Shown here in pieces: positions 43,492-52,749 of a stretch of DNA of 55,323 nt. The position numbers and the translations under genes are program-made. Source of the DNA: Nemertoderma westbladi (lineage: Eukaryota > Xenacoelomorpha > Nemertodermatida > Nemertodermatidae). The notes below the pieces were generated by a model, which was given only the letters and a program-made list of their open reading frames with translations, ran no database searches and was not told where the DNA came from. Within the stretch, counting starts at the first letter, position 1. Each line of letters starts with the position of its first letter. The stretch is from positions 1-55,323 of the forward strand of contig JAUCBJ010008990.1 in the NCBI GenBank assembly GCA_032718475.1, in the 5' to 3' direction.

Positions 43492-43788
43492 TGGTTCAAC
43501 CCCTGGTGACGCGCTCTCATTTTTTCCACTTCTGAACAAACCCATTATATTACACCTTTAATTACAGTTGCAACAGCTCATCTCCAATTTATTTAATTAA
43601 TATCACCTGGCAGCAATACTCGAGCTGAATATTTATTTATTTGTACTTCCCTCCTGTTTCACTCTAGCATACTTGAGGCCGTTAGGTCCGCTGTTAGAGA
43701 TAGAATATATGCAACTCAAGACTGCCCGTTCAATATAAGTGGATTAGGTGGGACTTTGAGTGTCAGGGGCTAGTGGCTTAGCTGGTTA

Positions 43789-43832
43789 GCGCTACTGATG
43801 AGGCCTGTTAGGCCGAAACGTACGTATAGCGC
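43789..43832 (+). ncRNA. Hammerhead ribozyme, unit 5
   Basis: Fully canonical like units 2 and 3. Predicted cleavage is after A43826. The A box is altered in this unit (TGGCTTAGCTGG). Confidence 0.9.
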
Positions 43833-44139
43833 TGGTTCAACCCCCGGTGACGCGCTCTCATTTTTTCCATTTTTTTCCACTTCTGAACAAACCCATTATA
43901 TTACACCTTTATTTACAGTTGCAACAGCTCATCTCCAATTTATTTAATTAATATCACCTGGCAGCAATACTCGAGCTGAATATTTATTTATTTGTACTTC
44001 CCTCCTGTTTCACTCTAGCATACTTGAGGCCGTTAGGTCCGCTGTTAGAGATAGAATATATGCAACTCAAGACTGCCCGTTCAATAGAAGTGGATTAGGT
44101 GGGACTTTGAGTGTCAGGGGCTAGTGGCTGAGCTGGTTA

Positions 44140-44183
44140 GCGCAACTGATGAGGCCTGTTAGGCCGAAACGTACGTATAGCGC
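44140..44183 (+). ncRNA. Hammerhead ribozyme, unit 6
   Basis: Core, stem II and stem III are canonical, but the 5' strand of stem I is GCGCAA, giving one mismatch next to the core. Confidence 0.82.
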
Positions 44184-44432
44184 TGGTTCAACCCCCGGTG
44201 ACACGCTCTCATTTTTTCCACTTCTGAACAAACCCATTATATTACATTTTTAATCAAAGCCAGAATTCCAGTACTGGAACCACGATCAACAATTTCGGAA
44301 GTAAAGACTCCATCAACAACAGTCGGGGTTTAAAAAATACAATCGAGGGCAACATTTAACTGGGCGATCATCTATCTGATAGTTGGAAATGAGTGTCTGA
44401 CAGTTGGTATCAGAGTGTCTAATAGTTAGCAC

Positions 44433-44498
44433 CCCATGGGTAAATCATTACCCTATGGGCTGTTACCTCTCTGACTGACAGCACAACAGCCCCTATAG
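44433..44498 (-). repeat. Right terminal inverted repeat
   Basis: Reverse complement of the left end, with a few substitutions outside the 26-bp core. Confidence 0.85.
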
Positions 44499-44506
44499 CT
44501 GATAAT
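44499..44506. repeat. 8-bp target-site duplication, right
   Basis: CTGATAAT, identical to 41740-41747. Confidence 0.8.
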
Positions 44507-44720
44507 CGCGATGAATATAAACTTTTATAAACGTTTATAAACTGACTTAGTGGGTACTTATATTATAACTTAGTGGGTAAACTAACCGCTCAATACTCAC
44601 AATGTTTATTGATTGATGGTGACTTCAATAATGACCCACCTCTTAATATCTATGTAGAATTTAAACAATGGTGCAGTAGTGTTAATCTCACCGCAGCTGA
44701 TGTAAATGTTGCCTAATAAT
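44507..44720 (+). pseudogene. APE endonuclease part of the LINE (right of insertion)
   Basis: Continues the endonuclease sense interrupted at 41747: R-D-E-Y-K-L at the junction, then after stops near 44520-44560 CLLIDGDFNNDPP near 44606 (the catalytic G-D-x-N motif), FKQWCSSVNLTAADV near 44662 and a stop near 44715. No S-D-H motif or RT follows, so the LINE is truncated here. Confidence 0.7.
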
Positions 44721-45377
44721 AGTTACACTTCTGTAATGTTCAATGTTCAGATGTTCAATTCAATTCAATTCTTCTTTGTATATTTAACACAAAATATATA
44801 AACATATATCAAGGTTCACTTGCACCAACCCAACAACTAGATAGATCACAAATACTACCTACCATAATATACTCCACCTACCAACATAATATTTAATAGC
44901 CAAAAGCTTACTTTACAAACAAGTTTAATAATATGTTCTTATTGAGATTAAACTTTATGTGAAGTTCAGATAACCTCCTATGCCACAGGGGAGAGATAAA
45001 AGTTACAGCAGAGTTAATAATATTATTCACTATTAAGTTTTTACTGGCTTGCAACCGAACAATAATACTGTACATTAATTCCGCATATCTGCTGCACAAT
45101 CCAGTAAGTAATTTGAGACCCACATTTGAGAAGCATTACAGTATTTGGGATAGCTCATCAATGTTCTAAATATATTATTATATGCTACCAACAATTTATT
45201 AATAGTTACTTTTTTGTAATTGCACTACCCAGTCAAAAATCCACATGTATGGGTGTGTATACGTGCATGCGTGTATGTCCGGTCAAAAAAGTGCGATACG
45301 CATGCGGACTGCACGTGTTTCCACATGCGAACTGCATGTTTGTCCGACTGAACTGCATGTGGACCACATACGTCCTC
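44721..45377. other. No recognisable gene
   Basis: AT-rich to about 45230, then more mixed sequence leading into the minisatellite. Only chance frames. Confidence 0.5.
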
Positions 45378-46131
45378 CTTCTCCAGCCTCCTTCTAGGCG
45401 CCTCCACTATGTCCTCCCTCTCCGGCGTCCTTATGGGCGCCTCCACACATCCTCCCTATCCGGCTTTCTTTTGGGCACCTCCAATATGTCCTCCCTCTCC
45501 GGCCCCCTTCTGGGCGTCTCCACTACGTCCTCCCTCTCCGGCCTCCTTCTGGGCACCTCCACTACGTCCTTCCTCTCCAGCCTCCTTCTGGGCGCCTCCA
45601 CTACGTCCTCCCTTTCCGGCCTCCTTCTGGGCGCCTCCACTACATCATCCCTCTCCGGCCTCCTTATGGGCGCCTCCAATACGTCCTCCCTCTCCGGCCT
45701 CCTTCTGCTCGCTTCCAATACGTCCTCCCTCTCCGGCCTCCTTCTGGGCGCCTCCACTACGTCCTCCCTCGCCGCCTCCTTATGGGTGCCTCCACTACAC
45801 TCCTCCCTCCCCGGCGTCCTTCTGGGCGCCCCTCCACTATGTCCTCCCTCTCCGGCCTCCTTCTGGGCGCCTCCACTACGTCCTCCCTCTCCGGCCTCCT
45901 TCTGGGCGCCCTCCACTACATCCTCCCTCTCCGGCCTCCTTATGGACGCCTCCACTACATCCTCCCTCCCTGGCCTCCTTCTGGGCGCCTCCACTACGTC
46001 CTCCCTCTCCTGCCTCCTTCTGGGCGCCTCCACTACGTCCTCCCTATCCGGCCTTCTTTTGGGCGCCTCCACTACATCCTCCCTCTCCGGCCTCCTTCTA
46101 GGTGCCTCCACTACGTCCTCCCTCTTCTCTT
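45378..46131. repeat. 39-bp minisatellite
   Basis: About 19 copies of a 39-bp C/T-rich unit (TCCCTCTCCGGCCTCCTTCT within each). The 13-codon period keeps frames open on both strands (for example a leucine/serine-rich frame at 45126-46136); these are repeat by-products. Units vary by a few substitutions and small deletions. Confidence 0.93.
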
Positions 46132-46138
46132 CTTAGCC

Positions 46139-46167
46139 TGGAATCCTTCATGTTATGAAGGATTCCA
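46139..46167. repeat. Perfect 13-bp inverted repeat
   Basis: Arms TGGAATCCTTCAT and its complement around GTT, eight bases after the minisatellite ends. It resembles a terminator-like hairpin, but no transcript is known. Confidence 0.85.
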
Positions 46168-47913
46168 GCTACTTGACTTTCTATTTCATATTTATTTGCA
46201 TTATTTAGGTTTGATAGGATGTCGATCAACCCCATTTTAATAAGATAATTCTCACTTTTCCCAACGCTATGTTTCGCGATATTACCAGTGAGGGATACCT
46301 CCTTAAGCCAACTGCCATATTAACTCCTCCAGCTGTCTTTTTATGGAATCTTTGAGGTTCTTTCCTTCGTGTTGTTTAAGTATTTCAATAATGTCCAGCA
46401 TTAATAGAATTTGTTTCAATTCGTCAATGGTTTGATTTTGAATAATTTGTCTAATATCAGTATTTTTTTTAATCTCCCCTTCTTTCCCCTTTTGATTTAA
46501 CTTTCTAGATATACTTTAGACCTCCCGTTTTAGTTAAATTATGAGGTTGAGACAGACATTAAGTACTTGCTGGTCACTTAACAACCCAATATCTTTCTGA
46601 ATTCCAGTGTACACCTGAACCTGGGTATGGGGAGTGGCATATTTCCTCTGGGCAATTAATTGCAGAACTACTTTTAGGTCTACATTGTTCTTGAACAGGT
46701 GAAAGATCTATTGATACTTGATCAGTCATGTCAATTGACTGATCTATCAGGTCAATCGATGATGTTGATTGTTTATCCTGGGATAGATTATTATTAAATT
46801 TAGAACCATATGTCGATTTCTTAGGAGTACTCGTTTTGGATCGTCTATTAGCAAGACTACTCTTTGTTTTCGTGACATCTACCTGACTATGTACAGATTT
46901 AGAAAACGGCCCAGGAATCGGCGTTGGTAAACCCTTGCTTTGAAAGGAAAGCCCCACTCTTTTATTAGCTTTTGTCCACTCATCACACGAAGAAATTACG
47001 GGTTGACTGATAAGTTTAACCGAATTTCACGTTTTAATTGTCAAAACGAGTACTTATATATTTCACTTCCCTGGCCTTGTCAAGTATTGCTTGAAAATTT
47101 ATATCTCTTAGATTTCTGTGGATATGACTTCAGCAGTATAGTACTCCCCAACACTGTACCGCACTTCATAATTCTCTTGCATCTTTACTGCGTCACGATT
47201 ATAATTGAGAACTTCTCACTTAAGCTCCACTGCCCAAATTTGGCAGTCATGACGACAATATACAATTCAATTTTAGTATTTAATCAGATAAACTGACATA
47301 TAAATAAAACTGTAAAAATGCGGCTACTAGAATCGCAGACAACGTTAAGAATAAATAAAATGTAATGTTCACAGTTAATAAACGATTTAGCCAATGCAAT
47401 GTAGTAGTAACAAAAGGTGCATTGTGGTATTTAATATTATTACTCAAGAGCAATGTAGTATATGGAAAAGTACTCTATGATTGTCGAGTGTTTCGTTTCA
47501 AAATTTACACCCACTGTATCATAAATCCCCTTTACAAAATTTTTGCTTGCTACTTCTTTAATAGAGAGCGATCCATTTTTGATGTTTTCTAAAATTGTTT
47601 TGCTGTATTTGAGTTGTAGCATGGATTTCAGCGATGGACAGCGGAAATATTTCAAACATTTTGCAAATGTTGAAACCAAGCCTTGGTAAGTCGGAGACAT
47701 AAGTTTTGAGTGGTTAATCTGTAAGTTACTCCGTAGGACTGATTGAAGTATATGATTAGGTGTGTATTGCAGACGAATTAGTAGTCGCGCTGCGGCACGA
47801 AAACAATACAAATGTTATTAGAAATGCTTACATAAATGATTGTACTGCGTAACTAAAATATAGGCCTGGCCTACTTGAATTTTCGGAACAAAATCATTGC
47901 AATTTAAAGAGAA
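46168..47913. other. Unassigned region with two minus-strand frames
   Basis: On the minus strand, 46957-46574 encodes a Ser/Lys/Pro-rich, disordered 127-residue stretch. A lysine/glutamate helical stretch (NQTIDELKQILLMLDIIEIL) lies near 46440-46380 in another frame; together they resemble a retroelement ORF1 but show no diagnostic motif. A separate 123-residue frame (47811-47440) has a plausible composition (YCFRAAARLLIRLQYTPNHI) and could be a gene exon. I recognise no family for any of these. Confidence 0.3.
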
Positions 47914-48271
47914 GGGGGGGGGGGGGGGGGCAACTAAACTCAATGACGCAAATCCCACCTGCTGACCTGAGCAAATCAACATTGGTAATTATTTATGGAA
48001 AGAAACAGGTTACAGTGGCAGGCTATGGTGTCTCTAAAGGGTCAAATATAAATAATAAAAACCTCTATGAAACAATAAAATGCTGCAGTAATAAATATTT
48101 GTTACTACTTTATTGTTTCAGAGGTTTTTATTAATATTAATTTTACCCTTTAGAGTCGCCATAGCGGGCTATTATGCAAGCAATCAGCTATTATGTGCTT
48201 CGATTTTCCCTTGGAGATGGTTGAATTTTGTTTTGTTGATTGCGTCTAGAACCCCCCCCCCCCCCCCCCCC
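47914..48271. repeat. Poly-G / fold-back / poly-C unit
   Basis: A 17-G run (47914-47930) and a 20-C run (48252-48271) bracket an inverted repeat with ~60-bp arms (48022-48080 and 48109-48169; arm core AATAAAAACCTCTATGAAAC). The two homopolymers are mutually complementary, so the whole unit can be read as a larger imperfect palindrome. It is probably a small fold-back or MITE-like element. Confidence 0.6.
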
Positions 48272-48722
48272 ACATCTCTATTTTCGAGTTAGTACGGCTT
48301 TTGTTGAGTGGTGAATTTGGTGAGCACCAAAATTTACATTTACGCCTAAAAATAAGAGTTACAATGATCTGGAGCATTATAAAAATTATTCCATTAGAAT
48401 CAGCACTCCTAGACATTTTTTGGGTCTGATTCAGACAAGTAAATGATAAGGGAAGGGTAATATGGGTCAATGCCAACCATATTGACCAATGTCTCGGAAG
48501 TTATTTTTGAAATTATCAAAGCCAACCAACCATTCATTCTCGAATGATTTACATTTTTGTATATTTTGTGTCTCGTACGTGACTTGGTCAATGGTCAATA
48601 CGGTTGGCATTTAACATATACAACATTTACATCCATAATAATAAATAACCTGGTATATACTGTACTGTAGTTACGAGGGAGGTTTTTATTAAACGTAATA
48701 CATTCAAAACGTGACGCTACTG
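48272..48722. other. No recognisable gene
   Basis: AT-rich spacer between two fold-back elements. Nothing recognised. Confidence 0.45.
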
Positions 48723-49516
48723 TTAGAATAGTACTTAAGTCATATCTGAACCAATATGAACCCAATCTGAACCCAATCTGACCGAATCTACTGTATATAC
48801 CAAATCTGAATCTAAAATAGAAAGAGGGGCGAAAATTATTAATTTTTGGATTCACAATTTTGAAATTTGAAGAAATTTTACATATTTATTTTCATATTTA
48901 AATTTGCCGGCAGCCGCGCTACTACTGATGTGTTGGGGAGTGACAACATACCTCAGTCAGTCTGTACATAGGCTACCTACATTACAGTTCTTACACCTCA
49001 AGGCCTACTACAGTTACTGCTGTACTGTGTGTATTCAGTCGTTAGCGTTATACTATACAGTAGCTACAGTACCTGGCTAGGGGTAGGCAGCATGGTAGCG
49101 AAACTGAACTTCAACGAGTCCCGTAAATCTGTAGTTTGTCAGTTGGGCTACCGCCTACCGGTACAAGGTAGCTATGAGCTATAACGCCAACGACTGCATA
49201 GGCCTCCATACATTACAGCCTCAGTAAATGTAGTAGGCCTGCCTGGAGCTGTAAGAATTGTAATGTAGGTAGCCTATGTGCAGATGTATGATGTCAGCAG
49301 TAGTACTGCAGCTGCAGTACAAATACAAATGCCGCAATACAAAATTTAAATATGAAAAAAGATATGTAAAATTTCTTCAAATTTCAAAATTGTTAATGCA
49401 AAAATTAATAATTTTCACCCTTCTTTCTATTTTCGATTCAGATTGGGTTCAGATTTGGTATAATTCTTGAGATTGGGTCCAGATTGGGTTCAGATATGGT
49501 TTAAGTACTATCCCTA
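48723..49516. mobile_element. Large fold-back element, ~795 bp, arms ~350 bp or more
   Basis: The two halves are inverted imperfect copies. 48731-48752 pairs with 49487-49508, 48838-48905 with 49338-49410, the segment near 48962-48997 with 49248-49284, and 49038-49052 with 49178-49195. Only a short loop near 49100-49150 is unpaired. Each arm end carries several repeats of an A-A-C-C-C-A-A-T-C-T-G type unit. No coding potential. A transcript would form a long hairpin. Confidence 0.75.
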
Positions 49517-50479
49517 CTACAAAATAGTTACAAAATATGCATTATCATATGTATTCAACATCACGGGCACTGCAATGTACCATTTAAAACTTAGCAAATG
49601 CCCAGAGTAAGGACAACCCTTACTATAGTAACCCTCTCCATATATGTTTGGTTCAAACAAGGAACAATATATGTCAGAAATAAAATTTAGTTTTGATCCA
49701 ATGATTATAGAATTATGTTCTAAAAAACTGGAAACCAAAATAATAATGTTACCAATTAAGATGAAATCGCCCTTTTACAGTGGTCTGTCTAGTTCTTCTA
49801 CAGCACCAACCACTAATCCATTGGATTTCGATTTCGCCTCTTGCACTATTATTCTTGCATCCCGAGAGTTATTTGAACGCTTAAGCTTGTTCATGAAGGA
49901 CTCAAATTTGAATGCAGCCCAATCAATACAACTATATCGTTTGCAAAAGGGTGGAATATGTGTTAATAATTGCATGATAAATGTCAGGGCGTGTTTGGTG
50001 TACATTTCGCTCAACTGCCAGTGAAAGTTGCTAATGGGCATATTGTAGATATATGTCATCCTCACAGAGCTGTTGTGAAGCAAGAATCTGAACTGCAACA
50101 TGTAAACTCATAAGATGCTCGAAGTATCGCTTTGGTACGTAATATGTCTTTCATCAATGGAGATGTATATAAAATGAAGGTCCTGAACTCGGTGGCTTTG
50201 TAGTAATCAATGGAATCAAAGCCCCTTAGTTTTCTGTTAAATAAAAAAAGTTCAGGCTTAGCCTTCCTAGTTTGTAAGGATGCCATTAGCTATCTTCTTC
50301 AAACTCGGCGACAAACAACACGATAATGGAGTATTCCGCAATGATGATTTATTACACCAATATCGAATGAGTTGCTTTACACACCCCAAACAAATGCAAT
50401 GCATATAGTCAGGGGGGATACCAGTCGATATGGGCAATATTGTTGCACAACTACAATACCAATTATTCGCTGTTACCAA
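49517..50479 (-). pseudogene. EnSpm/CACTA-like (Tnp2-type) transposase, C-terminal relic
   Basis: Three minus-strand frames in collinear order carry the signature of this transposase group. IPPDYMHCICLGCVKQLI is near 50430 (the conserved D-Y-M-H...C-L-G). LRGFDSIDYYKATEFRTFIL is near 50226-50166 (K-A-T-E-F-R...L-L-Y). Then SEMYTKHALTF near 50010, KRYSCIDWAAFKFESFMNKL near 49930 (relatives read F-P-F-E-N-F-L here) and a C-terminal piece to 49517 after an in-frame TAA near 49775. The frames are linked by two frameshifts near 50285-50265 and 50100-50060. The N-terminal catalytic half is absent; sequence upstream (above 50480) is interrupted by the fold-back element at 50497. These proteins excise CACTA-type elements. 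No termini of such an element are visible. Confidence 0.65.
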
Positions 50480-50496
50480 TTATACTAATTATTATG

Positions 50497-50792
50497 TAAC
50501 TTTTTGTTGGGCACAGCTTTTGCAAAGTCGGCAATGACGTCCAGGTGGGATCGAACTGGTGACCTCCAAGTTGGAAGTCTGACGCTCTAACCATTCAGCT
50601 AGCGGCTCAGGTAAAAGATAGACCAGGAAATACTATCTGATACATTGTATGTCCGCAATTTACATCCTGATGGCCTCACAACTGTCAATATGTTGCCACT
50701 GCGCTCAACCCTATCGTACCAGTATCTCACTAGTTCGATCCCACCTGGACGTCATTGCCGACTTTGCAAAAGCTGTGCCCAACAAAAAGTTA
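50497..50792. mobile_element. Fold-back element with 66-bp arms and a tRNA-like sequence
   Basis: Arms 50497-50562 and 50727-50792 are reverse complements with a single mismatch. The left arm reads into a minus-strand tRNA-like sequence (50541-50609), so this looks like a SINE whose head was duplicated in inverted orientation. The ~165-bp centre is unique. Confidence 0.8.
50541..50609 (-). other. tRNA-like sequence (SINE head or tRNA pseudogene, Gly-TCC-like)
   Basis: On the minus strand: A box TAGCTGAATGG, an anticodon loop CTTCCAA with T33 and triplet TCC, and B box AGTTCGATCCC at tRNA spacing. The anticodon stem has a mismatch and wobble pairs, and the acceptor stem does not close properly. 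A functional tRNA is unlikely. Confidence 0.6.
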
Positions 50793-50841
50793 TAATAATA
50801 TGAAACCACTTATTCACCACTTAATATGAAAACACTTATTC

Positions 50842-51395
50842 ACTACAATACCAATTATTATGTGTAGCAGAACTACATTACCAATTATTATGTGTAGCAG
50901 AACTACAATACCAATTATTATGTGTAGCAGAACTACAATACCAATTATTATGTGTAGCAGAACTACAATACCAATTATTATGTGTAGCAGAACTACAATA
51001 CCAATTATTATGTGTAGCAGAACTACAATACCAATTATTATGTGTAGCAGAACTACAATACCAATTATTATGTGTAGCAGAACTACATTACCAATTATTA
51101 TGTGTAGCAGAACTACAATACCAATTATTATGTGTAGCAGAACTACAATACCAATTATTATGTGTAGCAGAACTACAATACCAATTATTATGTGTAGCAG
51201 AACTACAATACCAATTATTATGTGTAGCAGAACTACAATACCAATTATTATGTGTAGCAGAACTACATTACCAATTATTATGTGTAGCAGAACTACAATA
51301 CCAATTATTATGTGTAGCAGAACTACAATACCAATTATTATGTGTAGCAGAACTACAATACCAATTATTATTATGTGTAGCAGAACTACAATACC
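50842..51395. repeat. 30-bp minisatellite
   Basis: About 18 nearly perfect copies of a 30-bp unit (contains CCAATTATTATGTGTAGCAG). Variants are a few A/T changes and one copy with an extra ATT near 51370. The 10-codon frame it leaves open is not a gene. A half-unit of the same sequence (ACTACAATACCAATTATT) sits at 50451-50468, upstream of the fold-back element. Confidence 0.95.
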
Positions 51396-51399
51396 GTAT

Positions 51400-51534
51400 A
51401 TTATTACCCTGTTATTTTGTTATTTTTCCGGATATTTTAACCCGAGGAACAGGAACTAGCCGAGGCGCAGCCGAGGCTTTCCTGTTCCGAGGGTTAAAAT
51501 ATCCGGAAAAATAACAAAATAACAGGGTAATAAT
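51400..51534. mobile_element. 135-bp perfect fold-back (MITE-like)
   Basis: 44-bp arms (51400-51443 and 51491-51534) are exact reverse complements, and the centre continues to pair (GGAACAGGAA against TTCCTGTTCC) with a small GC-rich loop repeating GCCGAGGC. It directly abuts the 30-bp minisatellite. Confidence 0.88.
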
Positions 51535-52749
51535 CAAGTTGTTACTCACTAATCCCGGAAAAATAACATCATTACATGTCGTTATTATACATTATTATAT
51601 ATTTACTTCATTGAATTCCGTTTCTAACTTCAAGAAGCTAAATGTTTCTAAAAGGGTTCTGTTTTGGGGAGAGGAAGAAAAAAGGGGCGTGGAAGTTTTG
51701 GGGGTTAAAAATATAAATAAATATTAATATTTATTCTTATGGTCCTTCTTAGGTCTAGACTTGTTTATTAGAATGACCCCCAGAGTTGGTTAAAGTTACT
51801 ATATTATAATAAACAATATGGCTAAACCTCAATAGCACGAACTTTTATTCGAAATGTTACATAACTCCGTATTTAGAACGTGATGTAGAAATGATGAGAC
51901 AGATGAAATTGTTTAGTAAGATAATTCGGTTAGTCCAATAGGTACCGGTCATTCATCTAAAGTTCCTCTTTGATTATAATTGCTTCTATAAGTAATTATC
52001 AATTCACGTTTATAATTATAAAGCATAAGAGAATAAGTGCGCACATGTTAGTTAATAGTTGCCACGTGTTACTATGACGTTGCCAAGGGACAATTTTCGC
52101 GTGGGCAGATTGTTAAAAAACAACCTGGGTTTTTTAAATTACCACGAAAAAATCAAACCCAGCGATATGGGAACCTGATTTAATATTATAGTTTGGGAAA
52201 CAGGATGAAAGGGTAATTCAATTTTTTCAATATATTCTGTCTGGTTGATAGTCGATCTTGTTGACTTTTTTGAGTTTTAATATTTATTAGGCCTATCTAT
52301 TTTCGTCGTTAGATAACGATTTAATTTTCGAATAACTCGTAGCCCAAGGCGTAATCGTAATCCAGCACTTCATAAGATTACAAGGCTTGTAGTAGTTATT
52401 AGTATAATATTTGTATCAATTGAAAATATTTGCTTGTTACATGGGTATTTAATTTGCATGTTTCAAGTTAGTTCAAGAGAAATCAAAGACAGATTAATTA
52501 TAATAACAAAAACCGTAACTGTAACTGTAAACCAAAACACAAATGTTAAAGAAAACAGTAGTTAAGTAGAAAAATATTAAATCGTTAAATCGATGAAAGA
52601 CTAAAAATAAAAAATATACACTTTCACAAATTAAAAAGTATTTAAGATTACAACAAAAATTTATATAGAAAAAAAGACATTGATAACTTTATTTTCTCTC
52701 TTAATTTCTTATCTTATTAAATTAGTTTGGTGAACTGGAACTTAGATGT
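51535..52749. other. No recognisable gene
   Basis: AT-rich sequence flanking the Crypton-type gene on its 3' side. Nothing recognised. Confidence 0.5.

Larger units (their letters stand above)
42261..44254 (+). repeat. Tandem array of ~341-bp ribozyme units
   Basis: Six ribozymes at spacings 342, 341, 341, 341 and 351 bp; the last spacing has a 10-bp duplication in the T-rich tract near 43860. The array begins in register at TGAATATTTATTTATTTG and the last unit is cut off after CCCATTATATTACA, about 88 bp short of a full unit. Units are nearly identical, implying recent amplification or homogenisation. Confidence 0.95.
41748..44498. mobile_element. 2.75-kb TIR element carrying a hammerhead ribozyme array
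   Basis: Inverted termini of ~66 bp share an exact 26-bp core (41764-41789 against 44457-44482). An 8-bp duplication flanks the element, and removing it restores a continuous LINE endonuclease frame. An 8-bp duplication fits hAT-like transposases, though the outermost bases of the two ends differ slightly. No transposase is encoded, so it is non-autonomous. Between the termini lie ~450 bp of unique sequence, six ~341-bp tandem units, and ~180 bp of unique sequence. Confidence 0.82.

Noticed and set aside
45126-46136. A 336-codon leucine/serine-rich frame
   Set aside because: By-product of the 39-bp minisatellite, with matching open frames on the opposite strand.
50541-50609. Functional tRNA-Gly gene
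   Set aside because: Imperfect anticodon stem, no closed acceptor stem, and duplication within a fold-back element.
50842-51395. CRISPR-like regular array
   Set aside because: Repeats are contiguous with no unique spacers, and the sequence is eukaryotic.
50860-51459. A 199-codon frame with a 10-residue repeat
   Set aside because: Translation of the 30-bp minisatellite; no start context or unique sequence.
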